Shown one piece after another: positions 26,990-37,124 of a stretch of DNA of 64,000 nt (position 1 is the stretch's first letter; each line of letters starts with the position of its first letter). Source of the stretch: Lewinella sp. IMCC34191 (GTDB taxonomy: Bacteria > Bacteroidota > Bacteroidia > Chitinophagales > Saprospiraceae). A program made the position numbers and the translations under genes. The DNA lies in the NCBI RefSeq assembly GCF_003390935.1, contig NZ_QNQZ01000014.1:33184-97183 (forward strand), written 5' to 3'. Below the pieces are notes generated by a model. The model made no database searches and was not told the origin of the DNA. It worked only from the letters and a program-made list of their open reading frames with translations.

Positions 26990-29900
26990 TTGTCGTTCCG
27001 TCGATCACCCGCTGCAAAACGTATCTGTTTGTTCCCACGCTTCCTTTTTCGATGTCTGCTGGCCGCCAGCCTCCTGTTACCGGGCCCCTTCGCGGCGCAA
27101 CCGGGCGGATCGCCCATCATCGCCAGCTTTCCGGTGGATAATGTCCTTTCGCGTAGTTTCATCACCTGCCTGCTGGAGGATCACGGCGGGCACCTGTGGG
27201 TAGGCAGCTGGTCGGGACTGCTGCGCTACGACGGCCATACCATCCGCCACTACCAGCAGGGGCGAAATTTGGACAGCGGATTGGTCACCAATAAGATCAC
27301 CACCCTCTACGAAGACCGCCAACAGCGACTGTGGATCGGTACCCACAATGGGGGCTTCTACCGCTACGACCGGGAACAGGACCGACTGATTCCCTACCGT
27401 CGCGATCCCGATACGGCGAACAGCCTCAACCACGACAACGTATCGGATATTCTCCAGGACCGATTCGGTTACCTGTGGATCGCTACCGAAAACGGGCTGA
27501 ACCGCTTCGATCCGGATACCGAGGATTTTACCCTCTACCAGCACGTTCCCAACGACCGGCGTACGCTCATCCACAGCTTCATCACCAGCCTGCACGAAGA
27601 GGAAGACGGCACGCTCTGGATTGGTACCGACACGGGCCTGAACCGGCTCGTACGCCAGGCGGACGGTAGCCCGGACTACTTCGTGCAATACGACCTCTCG
27701 CAGGTTCCCACGGAACTGGCCGAAGGTGGCACGACCTTCCTGCGGCAAAATTTCACCCTGGCCATTAAGAGTGTCGTGGACTCGCCGGGACATCTCTGGC
27801 TGGGTACGAAACAGGGCTTGTTACGCTTTCGCCCCGATTCGACCGCCCCCGGCGGCTTTGCGCTGAAGCTCTACCATCACCTGCCCGATGACCCCCACAG
27901 CCTGACGACCGACGATGTCGCCAATATCTGGCAGGATCGTCCCGGCGAACTGTGGGTGGGTACGAACGACGGGCTGAACCGGATGGACGTGGCGACCGGT
28001 CGGTTCGAACGCATCCTGGCCAACCCTACCCAACCCGGCAACCTGAACGACAACGTGATCATCGCGCTGTACGGCGGTACGGGGGGCCGACTGTGGATCG
28101 GCACGGAGGGCGGACTGAACTACATCGACCGCCGGCCCCGGCAGTTCGCCACCATCAATCCGACCGCGACGGAGCAATCCAACGACCGGAACATCTCGGC
28201 CATGACCACCGCATCCCGGGGAAATGCCCTGTGGCTGACCACCCGGGGTGACGGCCTGCACTTTCAGTCCTTCGACCCCGCCACGGGCCGGCACCGGCCC
28301 GCGACGACCTTACGCCTGCGCATGCGGGACGGCGGGGGTAAGGCCGGATTCGCCTCGGGAATTCTGCGGGATCGCGACGGTAAACTGTGGATCGCCACCC
28401 AGGGGACGGGCCTGATCGGTTTCCGGGAGGAAGACCTGCTGGAGCGCGTACGTAAGGGAAAGCGGGTACAGGAGCTCACCGCCGCCCCCGTACCGGCCGC
28501 GGAGGGCACGCAACTTTACCTCATGTCCATCGCCGAAGGCAACAGCGGTATCTGGCTCGGGGCGTGGGACCGGGGGCTTTTTCGCTACGATGCGGATAGC
28601 AACCGGCTGATCAACTACCGCATGACGCGGGATCTGACCCTGGATCTGGCCGCCAGCAATAACGTGCACCTCCACCTGCGTACGGAAGGGGACGTGGAGT
28701 ACCTGTACGTCGGAACCCGGGGCGAGGGCCTGCTCAAACTCCGCTACCGGGCGGGGGCGGGCGGCCTGGACCTGATCCGGCAGTACCGCTACGCGCCGGG
28801 GCGGGAACGTAGCCTGAGCAGTAACTTTATTAATAGCCTTTACACGGATTCCTCGGGAGCACTATGGGTTGCTACGGAGAACGGCCTTAACCGGCTGCGG
28901 GACGACGGCGGGGGATTTGACAATATCGATACCGCAGACGGGCTGGACAATGCCTTCGTACAGGCCATCACCCAGGACCGGAACGGCGATCTGTGGGTCA
29001 GCACCAAGCAGGGGCTTTCGCGGATCCACCTCACCGCGCGGGATACCTCGGTGAAGAACTTCGGAACCAACAACGGACTACAGGATCTATTCTTTTACGA
29101 CGATGCCGCGGTCAATCTGCCGGGTGGGCAGCTCGCCTTCGGGGGATCGCTCGGGCTGAGCTACCTGCTTACCCCTGACCTGCTGACGGATACGGTGGCC
29201 CCGCAGGTAGCCATCAAAGATTTTCGGCTGGCCAACCAATCCGTACCGGTCGGCGAAATGCCCGACGGACGCACGATACTGACCCGAACTATCGGTGCGA
29301 CAGAACGCGTGGAACTAAGCCACCGCGACAATATGATCTCCATCGAGTTCGTCGGACTCAAGATCGGCGAGAGCCCCTTTTTGCGGTATGCCTACCGTCT
29401 GCAGGGCTTCCACGACTGGATATACACCGACAGCGATGCCCGGGTGGCCCACTATACCAATCTGCAGCCCGGCAACTATACCTTTTCGGTGAAGGCGGCC
29501 AACAACGATGGCGCCTGGAGCGACCCGGTCAGCCTGGATCTGGTGATCCATCCCCCCTTCTGGAAAACCACCTGGGCCTATCTGCTGTACGTAGCGGCGG
29601 CGGCGGGCTTGCTTTTCCTGGTCATCCGCTTCGTCCAGATGCGGGCCGGGCTGCAACACCGCCTGCAGCTGGCGCGGGTAGAGCGGGAAAAGGCGGAGGA
29701 ACTGAACGAGCTGAAGGTCCGCTTCTTCACCAATATCAGTCACGAGCTACGCACGCCGCTGACCCTTATCCTCAGTCCGCTGGAGCAATTATTGCGCGAG
29801 GAAAGCACGAACGGTCGCCTACATAAAACCTACGCCCGCATGTTACGTAATGCCGGACGGCTGCACCATATGATCAATCAGTTGCTGGACGTGCAGAAGA

Positions 29901-31270
29901 ACGATGCGGGCTTGCTACGCCTGCGCGTGGCGGAGGGTAACCTGGTCCGTTTTTTGGAGGAGATCGTCCTGTCCTTCCAGAGCCTGGCAGACGAGCAGGG
30001 CGTGGCGCTCACCTCCACCACCGCGCGGCCCCGCGTGGTGCTCACCTACGACCGCGATCAGCTCGAAAAGGTCTTCTACAACATCCTTTCCAACGCGCTG
30101 AAATTCACCCCGGCGGGGGGGAGGGTGACCGTCCACCTCGAAGAGAGCACGGTAGCCGATACGGGCTTCGCGAAAGTCACCATCACCGACACCGGAAGGG
30201 GTATCGCCACCGAGCAGTTGCCCTATATCTTCGACCGCTTCTACCAGGCCGCGGATCACTACGGCACCGACGGGGGCACCGGCATCGGGCTGGCCCTAGC
30301 CAAAGCGATCACCGAAGCTCACGGAGGCAAGATCGAAGTGGAGAGCGAGCTGAATAAGGGGACGCGCATCACCGTCCTTCTACGGCTGGGGGACGCCCAC
30401 TTCGCCCCCGGGCAGAAGATCGAAAACTTCCGCGACAGCGAAGACATCAGCCGCTACCTGGAGCTCGCCGCATCCGATGCCGAAGTGCAGGAAGGCCTCG
30501 TGCAGGCGCCGAGAAACGACGTCAAAGTGCTCGTCGTGGAGGACAACGAAGACATCCGGTCCTACCTGCGGGAAAACCTGGAAAAACGCTATACCGTACT
30601 GGAGGCCGAAAACGGAGCCGCGGGATTGCAACGGGCGGAGAGCGACCTTCCCGATCTCGTGCTCGCCGACATCACCATGCCCGAAATGAACGGTATCGAA
30701 CTGTGCCGCCGGCTGAAAACCAACATTCACACCAGCCACATCCCCGTTATCCTGCTCACGGCCCGTACCTCCCTCCTGTTTAAGCTGGACGGGTTGCAAA
30801 CGGGGGCGGATGACTACGTCACCAAGCCGTTCAATCTCCAATTGCTCCGGGCCCGGATCGAAAACCTGGTGAACAGCCGTCAACGCCTGCGGGAGCACTT
30901 CGGAAAGAATATTACCCTCAGCCCGAAGGGGGCCGTGCTGAATAACCTGGACGAGGATTTCCTCCGCAAGCTGCAGGAAACCGTGGAGGCGAACATCGAT
31001 AACAGTTCCTTCGGGGTCGAGCAGCTGGCGGAGGCCGTCTTCATGAGCCGGATGCAACTGTACCGGAAAATTAAGGCGCTGACCGACGACACGCCGAACC
31101 AACTGATCCGCAGTTTTCGCTTACAGCGAGCGGTTCAACTACTGAAAACCGGACAGTACAACGTTGCCGACGTGACGTATATGGTCGGCTATAATGATCT
31201 CAAATCATTCCGCGCCCAGTTTAAGAAGGTATACGGAGTCAGTCCTTCGCACTACCTCCATCAGAATTAG
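26990..31270 (+). CDS. Hybrid two-component system sensor/regulator (HTCS)
   Basis: A 1426-residue one-polypeptide signalling system. After a signal/anchor (about 20-37), a periplasmic sensor of about 14 two-component propeller repeats (LWVGSWSGLLRYD, LWIGTHNGGFYRY, LWIATENGLNRFD and others) runs to about 740. A Y_Y_Y domain (about 775-850) and one membrane helix (about 862-882) follow. In the cytoplasm come a HisKA domain (FFTNISHELRTPLT, His918), an ATPase (GGTGIGLALAKAI), a receiver (VLVVEDNED, phosphoacceptor Asp1227 in VLADITMPEMNG) and an AraC-type DNA-binding domain (about 1330-1426). Such proteins sense a glycan fragment and activate the adjacent PUL. No in-frame ATG precedes the sensor: the start must be TTG at 26990 or TTG at 27029. 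The stop interlocks with that of the convergent hydrolase gene. Confidence 0.94.
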   Translation: MSFRRSPAAKRICLFPRFLFRCLLAASLLLPGPFAAQPGGSPIIASFPVDNVLSRSFITCLLEDHGGHLWVGSWSGLLRYDGHTIRHYQQGRNLDSGLVTNKITTLYEDRQQRLWIGTHNGGFYRYDREQDRLIPYRRDPDTANSLNHDNVSDILQDRFGYLWIATENGLNRFDPDTEDFTLYQHVPNDRRTLIHSFITSLHEEEDGTLWIGTDTGLNRLVRQADGSPDYFVQYDLSQVPTELAEGGTTFLRQNFTLAIKSVVDSPGHLWLGTKQGLLRFRPDSTAPGGFALKLYHHLPDDPHSLTTDDVANIWQDRPGELWVGTNDGLNRMDVATGRFERILANPTQPGNLNDNVIIALYGGTGGRLWIGTEGGLNYIDRRPRQFATINPTATEQSNDRNISAMTTASRGNALWLTTRGDGLHFQSFDPATGRHRPATTLRLRMRDGGGKAGFASGILRDRDGKLWIATQGTGLIGFREEDLLERVRKGKRVQELTAAPVPAAEGTQLYLMSIAEGNSGIWLGAWDRGLFRYDADSNRLINYRMTRDLTLDLAASNNVHLHLRTEGDVEYLYVGTRGEGLLKLRYRAGAGGLDLIRQYRYAPGRERSLSSNFINSLYTDSSGALWVATENGLNRLRDDGGGFDNIDTADGLDNAFVQAITQDRNGDLWVSTKQGLSRIHLTARDTSVKNFGTNNGLQDLFFYDDAAVNLPGGQLAFGGSLGLSYLLTPDLLTDTVAPQVAIKDFRLANQSVPVGEMPDGRTILTRTIGATERVELSHRDNMISIEFVGLKIGESPFLRYAYRLQGFHDWIYTDSDARVAHYTNLQPGNYTFSVKAANNDGAWSDPVSLDLVIHPPFWKTTWAYLLYVAAAAGLLFLVIRFVQMRAGLQHRLQLARVEREKAEELNELKVRFFTNISHELRTPLTLILSPLEQLLREESTNGRLHKTYARMLRNAGRLHHMINQLLDVQKNDAGLLRLRVAEGNLVRFLEEIVLSFQSLADEQGVALTSTTARPRVVLTYDRDQLEKVFYNILSNALKFTPAGGRVTVHLEESTVADTGFAKVTITDTGRGIATEQLPYIFDRFYQAADHYGTDGGTGIGLALAKAITEAHGGKIEVESELNKGTRITVLLRLGDAHFAPGQKIENFRDSEDISRYLELAASDAEVQEGLVQAPRNDVKVLVVEDNEDIRSYLRENLEKRYTVLEAENGAAGLQRAESDLPDLVLADITMPEMNGIELCRRLKTNIHTSHIPVILLTARTSLLFKLDGLQTGADDYVTKPFNLQLLRARIENLVNSRQRLREHFGKNITLSPKGAVLNNLDEDFLRKLQETVEANIDNSSFGVEQLAEAVFMSRMQLYRKIKALTDDTPNQLIRSFRLQRAVQLLKTGQYNVADVTYMVGYNDLKSFRAQFKKVYGVSPSHYLHQN

Positions 31271-33690
31271 CGGCCCACCCGCAGCGGGGCGGCGACCTGT
31301 ATCCCTCCCTGGCTGACGGAAACCCAGTACATACCGGCCATCAGGTACTCGGGTAGACGGATACCGGTGTTGCCGATCACGTCGGTGTAGTAGGCCTGCA
31401 ACCGGCCTACCCGGTCGTAGAGACGCACCTCCGCCGAGCGGGGGGAAGGCAAGTCAAGCCGGACGTTTTCCGACGGCAGTGCGGGATTGGGGTAGAGACG
31501 TAACGGATAGGGACCGGCCAGTGGGGAACGCACCGCGGTAGTCGGGCCGGCGGAAATGCGGAACGCCAGATCCCAGGCGAAATCCGGTACGCCGAAGATC
31601 AGCCCGTCCCTTCCGGCCGAGGCGGGTGCACTGTCGATGATCTGGCCGGTCAGGCAGTCGTACCAGTTCACCAGATAGTTTCCGGGTAGCATATCCGGGA
31701 CCACGACCTCACCACCGGATACGGGCTCTGGCGGACCGTTGTTTTCGGCAATGAATTCGTGGTTGTAGCGGTGGTTAAACACCCAGCCGGCGGCGGTCTG
31801 CCCATCGATGGTGGTCAGAACGTAGGCGTCGACCCGTGAGCCCACCCTGCCCAGGGTGTAGGATTTGATGCTGATCCAGTCGGTCCCCGGATTATCGACC
31901 CGGATGGTATGGTGGCCGGCGGGGATCGCAACGGTGTACTTCTGATTGACGAGGGCGGCGGAGGTGAGGACCTGCTGTCCGTCAACGTAGATCGCCAGGC
32001 CGGGGGAGACTCCCGATTCATCGCCGGTGGAGACGGTGAAGTCCGCGGCGGCGGGAAAATCCGCCACGAAGATGGGCGGGGAGCGGTATTCGGTGTTGTA
32101 GGCGGAGCCGTACAGATAATAGCTGAGCCGCGGCGTAATCTGCTCCTCGGGCGAGATCTGCATGGTATCGTCGGCAATCGACGCCCAGCCCAGGGTGGGG
32201 GTGAGGATCACGTCGCCGGGGGCACCGCGCACATAGGCCTTAATGGGCGCCATATCCCCCTCCAGGAAGGGAACGGAAGCGGCCACGGTGGCCAGGCCTT
32301 TAAAGTGGGGATAGAGGTTCTGAGGGTGGATGTAGTTGTCCCACCACCAGCTCATGGCCGAGCCCGCCCCACCGCCGAATAGGCCCGCCCAAATGGAATT
32401 GTGGACGTAGCGTCCATCCGGATCGGTTTGTACCAGGTTGCGATCGACACCCAGTCCGAACTCGCCGACGAGAGTAGGCTTGGCAAAGGTATCCAGGTAC
32501 CGACGAACCCCACCGACGAGTGCCCGCTCGATGTTGCCGCTGTTGACGTAGAAGTGGGTTTGGGTCAGGTCGATGTTCGGGTCTGACCAAACGTCGTCGC
32601 CGTGGGCTTCGTCGGCGAAGCTGGTGGTCACCAGGTGTCCGTAGGGATCGATCTCCTTGAGGTACCGGGCCATCTCAACGTGCCAGGCGGCTACGTCTTC
32701 GGTAATTTCCTCGTAACCGTCCGTCCAGCCGACCTCATTGAAAAGTTCCCAGGCCATGATGTTCCGGGAGTATCCCCAGCGGGCGACCACGTAGCGGAAC
32801 CGGTTCTTGGCGTGGGCGATGGCGGTCGGGTCGGTAAAGAAGTCTTGGGTCCGGCTGATCGGCCCACCGTTGGCTACATTGTATGGATTGTCCTGCCAGG
32901 CCGGGTTGACCTGGGTGGACACCTGGCCGTGGTACTGCAGGCACAGCATGACGTACAGGCCGCGTTCGGCGGCGTAGTCGTAGAGCCAATCCTGGTAGCG
33001 GGCGTTGGTTTGCTTGTAGCGGCGGAGGCCCCCGAAACCGTCGTAGCCGGCCTTCCACTCCAGTCCGAGCCCCCAGTAGGCGTTCCAGAGGCGGAGGAAG
33101 TTGCCGCCGTTGTCGCTGAGGCCGTCGATCCATTTGCGGTAATCCCGCACCGCGTTGCCGTTCTGCCAGGCCATGTTTTCACCGATGGGAATGTACTGTC
33201 GGCCATCGTCGAAGTTCAGGTAGTTGGTTTCGTTGCGGCGTACGAAACCGCGGTTGAGGGGGCCGGTGTTAGCGCGGCAGGTAAAGGTACCGGTGACGGC
33301 TTCGCTCGTTCCGTTGCCGTCCTCCAGGGTGACGGCAAAGCTCCATTCCCCGACTTCCCCCGGCGAGAAACGAATACCGAAGTGGCCCGATTCCGCGGTG
33401 GGAGATAGGGTGCCGGTCGTGGCATCCAGGTCGAAGGGCTGGAAGAAAAAGCCGTCGACGGCAACCGTCTGACCGGAGGGCCCCGAAAAGGTAGCCCGCA
33501 CGGCCACCTGGTCGTAATCGTAGGGGTTTTCAAAGCTCGCCCGGACGTGGACGGCCAGCTCGAACTTGCCGTAGCGCTCGACCTCCTCGGCTAGGGGAGT
33601 GAGCGAGTCGATAACGGGCCCGGACTGCGACGAAAGGGGGAGCAAGGGACACAACGTACAGACAAGGAAGCAAAAAAGAGAAAGACGCAT
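31267..33690 (-). CDS. T9SS-exported DUF5060/cellulase-like glycoside hydrolase
   Basis: An 807-residue secreted protein. Signal peptide about 1-22; an N-terminal beta domain (about 25-135) of DUF5060 type (ELAVHVRASFENPYDYDQVA, FSPGEVGEWSFAV); a TIM-barrel hydrolase domain (about 145-470) with ENMAWQNGNAVRDYRKW, WELFNEVGW (candidate acid/base Glu319) and LVGEFGLG (candidate nucleophile Glu410). A beta-sandwich region follows, and the C-terminus (about 730-807) is a T9SS type A sorting domain (LRLYPNPALPSENVRL..AGMYWVSV). The catalytic layout is that of clan GH-A enzymes. It should act outside the cell on the glycan sensed by the neighbouring HTCS. The exact GH family is not assigned. Confidence 0.87.
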   Translation of the reverse strand: MRLSLFCFLVCTLCPLLPLSSQSGPVIDSLTPLAEEVERYGKFELAVHVRASFENPYDYDQVAVRATFSGPSGQTVAVDGFFFQPFDLDATTGTLSPTAESGHFGIRFSPGEVGEWSFAVTLEDGNGTSEAVTGTFTCRANTGPLNRGFVRRNETNYLNFDDGRQYIPIGENMAWQNGNAVRDYRKWIDGLSDNGGNFLRLWNAYWGLGLEWKAGYDGFGGLRRYKQTNARYQDWLYDYAAERGLYVMLCLQYHGQVSTQVNPAWQDNPYNVANGGPISRTQDFFTDPTAIAHAKNRFRYVVARWGYSRNIMAWELFNEVGWTDGYEEITEDVAAWHVEMARYLKEIDPYGHLVTTSFADEAHGDDVWSDPNIDLTQTHFYVNSGNIERALVGGVRRYLDTFAKPTLVGEFGLGVDRNLVQTDPDGRYVHNSIWAGLFGGGAGSAMSWWWDNYIHPQNLYPHFKGLATVAASVPFLEGDMAPIKAYVRGAPGDVILTPTLGWASIADDTMQISPEEQITPRLSYYLYGSAYNTEYRSPPIFVADFPAAADFTVSTGDESGVSPGLAIYVDGQQVLTSAALVNQKYTVAIPAGHHTIRVDNPGTDWISIKSYTLGRVGSRVDAYVLTTIDGQTAAGWVFNHRYNHEFIAENNGPPEPVSGGEVVVPDMLPGNYLVNWYDCLTGQIIDSAPASAGRDGLIFGVPDFAWDLAFRISAGPTTAVRSPLAGPYPLRLYPNPALPSENVRLDLPSPRSAEVRLYDRVGRLQAYYTDVIGNTGIRLPEYLMAGMYWVSVSQGGIQVAAPLRVGR

Positions 33691-33831
33691 GGGGGCTTCA
33701 CTGATAGAAGGACAAGGTAGGCGGACAGGGGCCGGAACTTTCGTCCCCGCGCGTAACGGCGGGAGGGGGGGTCGGTAACATACCGCACGCCTGTCCTATA
33801 TTGGGGAGGCCAGGCCCTCTATCCCCTAAAC

Positions 33832-35061
33832 GTGTCTTCATCCATCACCGTCAGACCGACCCCCGATGCCCTGCTTTTCAGCCGGACGGTGGCCGTACCC
33901 TGGTCGCAAACCAACCTCGGGGCCGGGACCTTTCGCCTGCGGGAACGGGAAGAATTTTACTGGGCGATCGAAATGACGGCCTACGACCGGAATACGAAGA
34001 CCCTGTATGCAAGGGTATCCGACTTCGAGGCCGACCCCGAGGATTTCCAGCCGGACCGGCCCGCCCGCGCACCGGTCGCGCGTATTGAATTCGCTCCGCT
34101 CGAGCGGGCAGCGTTCTGCAGCCAACTGAGCTACTACGAAGCGGGCCGGCTACCGCTCACGGCGGTCACGGACGAGCAACCTACCCTCCCACCGGTCACC
34201 ATCGGTGGACCGGTGGAAGCCCCAAACCGGGTGGCCGGTCGGTCGCTGCGCTTTACCGTTCCCATCGATCAGCTTACGTTCGGGGACGGGTACGTGGCGG
34301 GCACGTACGCTTCAGCGGAGCTGCCGGACCTCCCCTTTCGGATCCCGAACGCGGCGATCGTCAAGGAATTCGATGCCATTCGCCCGTATTTCGCCCGGGC
34401 TCTACGACGCACGACGGCGGTCGTTACGGCGGAACTCCGCTTCGACCGGGGAGGCGAACCGCGACTCGCCCGGGTGGCCTCGGCGGAGGTCGCGCGTATC
34501 GACGAGCGCCTGATCGAGGTGTTGCGGGCCCGAACGCTCCGGCAATTTATCCGGCAGGACGACCCCGACAAACGACTTTTCACGCCCGAGGATCTCTGGG
34601 AGCGGTCGGCCGACGACGATCCGGTGCATGCGCTGCTCCCCCCACCGGGCCGGGAGCTACTGGAGGAAATTCTGCGGGACGGCTCCGTCCGCAACGCGCG
34701 CCAGCTGACCTACCTGGTCGACCGGCACGAGCGGGGACAGAAACTGCGCTTCGTGCTGAGCCCTAATTTCGGCTTCTTCTTTGTCATTCGCGGCGAGGGA
34801 ATGCACCACTTTGTCCTGGAGTTGCTGGACAGTCACGCCACCTACGTTTGGAGCATTCCGCGGGAGGCCGGCACCCTGACCGATCACTTCGCCCTGGTCA
34901 GGCAGGAAGTCGAGCAACTCAATGCCACCGGCCGTCAGGCCTATCGCCGTGCGAATACGTTCGATTACACCTTTTGGTCGGTACGCCACGAGCAGGTTGG
35001 CTCGGACTTCGTGGATGGTTTTCCGCGTTGGCGGGCTCGGCTGGAGGAGGGGTTGGTGTGA
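33832..35061 (+). CDS. Hypothetical protein, two-part
   Basis: A 409-residue protein I do not recognise. It lacks a signal peptide and membrane segments. The first half (about 1-165) looks beta-rich (EEFYWAIEMTAYDRNTKTLYARVSDFEADPEDF; the 'RLRFTVPIDQLTFGDGYVAG' area). The second half (about 170-409) is mixed, with an arginine-rich helix and a conserved-looking RQLTYLVDRHERGQKLRFVL segment and a C-terminal TFDYTFWSVRHEQ. The only plausible start is GTG at 33832; a TATATTGG at 33797-33804 could be its -7 element. It is followed 109 bp later by an ECF sigma factor gene. No function is proposed. Confidence 0.72.
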   Translation: MSSSITVRPTPDALLFSRTVAVPWSQTNLGAGTFRLREREEFYWAIEMTAYDRNTKTLYARVSDFEADPEDFQPDRPARAPVARIEFAPLERAAFCSQLSYYEAGRLPLTAVTDEQPTLPPVTIGGPVEAPNRVAGRSLRFTVPIDQLTFGDGYVAGTYASAELPDLPFRIPNAAIVKEFDAIRPYFARALRRTTAVVTAELRFDRGGEPRLARVASAEVARIDERLIEVLRARTLRQFIRQDDPDKRLFTPEDLWERSADDDPVHALLPPPGRELLEEILRDGSVRNARQLTYLVDRHERGQKLRFVLSPNFGFFFVIRGEGMHHFVLELLDSHATYVWSIPREAGTLTDHFALVRQEVEQLNATGRQAYRRANTFDYTFWSVRHEQVGSDFVDGFPRWRARLEEGLV

Positions 35062-35170
35062 TCACGGGTGAATTTTCGTTACCGAGGCGTCCGCTAAAGG
35101 TTTCCGTTCGTCCTGCCTACGACCGGAAAAACTTTCCCCATCCGTGGTACCTCCACCCCGACCCGACTAC

Positions 35171-35767
35171 ATGATACCTAAACCCCATATGGCCTCGTAC
35201 GAGATTCCGCCGCCGGAGCTGGCCGATCTCCTGCAGGGGTGCAGCCGCAACGAGGCGGGTGCCCAGCGCAGGTTGTACGAGCGGATGTATCCCTTCGCCC
35301 TGTCCGTAGCCCTGCACTACGCTACCGACCGTAGTGAGGCGGAGGAAATCACGCACGATGCCTTCCTGAAATTGTTCCGGGCTTTAGGGGACCAGCCGTT
35401 CGCCGGAAATTTCCACCTCTTTTTCCGGCGCATCATCGTCAACACCGGCATCGATTACTACCGGTCCCGCAAACGGCGGCGCTCGCTACTGGAGCGAATC
35501 ATGCCCGCTACCCAGCCCTCCGTAGCGAACGAAGCGGTCAGGGATCTGGGACAGGAGGACGTCTTGTGCATCGTGCAGCGCCTCAGTCCGGGCTACCGGC
35601 TCGTATTCAATCTGTACGTGGTGGAGGGTTTCAGTCATCCCGAGATCTCCGAGCGGCTGGGCATCAGCGTCAGCACCTCCAAGAGTAATCTCGCGAAGGC
35701 CCGTCGTGCCCTGAGCAAAATCGTCGATCAATACTTCATCCCCGACAATCCATCCGACCGTGAGTAA
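35171..35767 (+). CDS. RNA polymerase ECF-type sigma factor
   Basis: A 198-residue sigma-70 family factor of the extracytoplasmic-function group. Region 2 is visible as AQRRLYERMYPFALSVALHY followed by SEAEEITHDAFLKLFRAL. Region 4 is LSPGYRLVFNLYVVEGFSHPEISERLGISVSTSKSNLAKARRAL. ATG codons at 35171 and 35189 and a GTG at 35144 could all start it; 35171 is chosen as the first ATG. The gene overlaps the next one by 8 nt, so the two are coupled, and the next gene's N-terminus looks like an anti-sigma anchor. Confidence 0.93.
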   Translation: MIPKPHMASYEIPPPELADLLQGCSRNEAGAQRRLYERMYPFALSVALHYATDRSEAEEITHDAFLKLFRALGDQPFAGNFHLFFRRIIVNTGIDYYRSRKRRRSLLERIMPATQPSVANEAVRDLGQEDVLCIVQRLSPGYRLVFNLYVVEGFSHPEISERLGISVSTSKSNLAKARRALSKIVDQYFIPDNPSDRE

Positions 35768-37124
35768 TCTCGAAGACCGTATCCGCGAAAGCCACCGGCG
35801 GACCTTCCCCGTCACGCCCCCGGAGGGCGGGTGGGAGCGCATCCACCAGGATTTGAACCGCCCCGAAAATGAGAACCGCCCGAAGTCCCTATTCGGTTGG
35901 GGATTTCTCAGCGGACTGCTGGCCGGCGGGCTGGCCGTATACCTACTACTGTCGATCAACGGCGGCTCCCCTTCCACGCCACCAATGGCCACCGCTCCCT
36001 GCCCGGAAGCTTCCGTCCCGGAGCGTACCACGCTGGCCGCAGCTGCCCAGAACGAAGAGCCCCCTACGGAGCATGTGGGTGGTGTCTTGAAAACGAGCCC
36101 ACCTCCTGCCTCCCATGGTTACGCAGAACAAGAGGAAAAGACACCCGACCTGCGTGACGGAGCACCGCTATCTGCTGACTCCAAGCCGCTGGGCACGCTT
36201 CGTACATCTGAAGACCAGGCTGAGGAAAACTCGGAAGTAGTGCGTTCCACTAGCCCGCTGGACCCACGCCGGGTCACGCCCGCCGTTCCGACAGCCAGTA
36301 TGCTTTATCCCGTCCAGCCGATCACCAGCCGCAGTAGCGTCAATTTCACCTCCCGTTTGCCGGTCCCGGCGATGTCTTTCACGCCGGCAACGGATACCCC
36401 GCAACCGGAAAGGAAGTGGACCTTTCATCGCGTACCGAAAGAGGTCCAGATGTCGCCGCGCTGGGAGGTGGGTGGCAGCCTGCTGGTCGTGCCTACACGA
36501 CAGCGATACATCGCTTATGCCCTGGAGCAAGAACCGACGCAACCGAACCAGCAAATGAGAATAATCTCCTCCGGCAACGGGCCGGACACTCTGTACGTGG
36601 GCGGCATGACCGGATTCGCAAAGCAAACCTACGCGTTCAACTTCCGTAGTATTTTCCTGGAGGTAGGGCATCAATTTCCGAATGGCATCCGCCTGAGCGG
36701 TGGCTTGCTGGGAATAGTTTCCGGCACTGAAAACTACCAAAAGCTGTCCGGCGTCTTCGAAGAACTCCATGCCCCGAACGAAGCCACGCTGATCCGTACC
36801 CGGTCAGACCGCCGGCTGATCGGCACCCTCTCCATTCAGTACACTTTCTTCCGGCGGCGGCGATTCCGGGTATCCGCGGGCCTGGGCATCACCAGCTTTT
36901 TGAGCACCCGCGATGCCCAAACGTCATTCATTGCGTTGGGTGACGATCTTCCCTCCGGAAGTCAGACAAGCTTCCAGCATAATAACCTCCCATTCTTCCG
37001 CACCACCCCGCTTCCCTCGCTGCAGTTTCAATACCAGATCAGCCGGTACCTGTCGCTGACGGGCGATTTAATGCCGGGGCTGGGTATTGGGTTGCGGTAC
37101 GGTATTGAGTCTTCGGCGGAATAG
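35760..37124 (+). CDS. Membrane-anchored protein with C-terminal beta-barrel-like domain, coupled to ECF sigma factor
   Basis: A 454-residue protein starting at GTG 35760 inside the end of the sigma gene. The cytoplasmic N-terminus (about 1-40; EDRIRESHRRTF, WERIHQDLN) resembles the short anti-sigma segment seen in Bacteroidota, followed by one membrane helix (WGFLSGLLAGGLAVYLLLSI, about 47-66). A proline/threonine-rich low-complexity stretch (about 70-200) leads to a C-terminal domain (about 235-454) with alternating strands (EVGGSLLVVPTRQRYIAY..SLTGDLMPGLGIGLRY) like small outer-membrane beta-barrels. It may sequester the sigma factor and respond to envelope signals. The combination of inner-membrane helix and barrel-like end is unexplained. 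Confidence 0.75.
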   Translation: MSNLEDRIRESHRRTFPVTPPEGGWERIHQDLNRPENENRPKSLFGWGFLSGLLAGGLAVYLLLSINGGSPSTPPMATAPCPEASVPERTTLAAAAQNEEPPTEHVGGVLKTSPPPASHGYAEQEEKTPDLRDGAPLSADSKPLGTLRTSEDQAEENSEVVRSTSPLDPRRVTPAVPTASMLYPVQPITSRSSVNFTSRLPVPAMSFTPATDTPQPERKWTFHRVPKEVQMSPRWEVGGSLLVVPTRQRYIAYALEQEPTQPNQQMRIISSGNGPDTLYVGGMTGFAKQTYAFNFRSIFLEVGHQFPNGIRLSGGLLGIVSGTENYQKLSGVFEELHAPNEATLIRTRSDRRLIGTLSIQYTFFRRRRFRVSAGLGITSFLSTRDAQTSFIALGDDLPSGSQTSFQHNNLPFFRTTPLPSLQFQYQISRYLSLTGDLMPGLGIGLRYGIESSAE

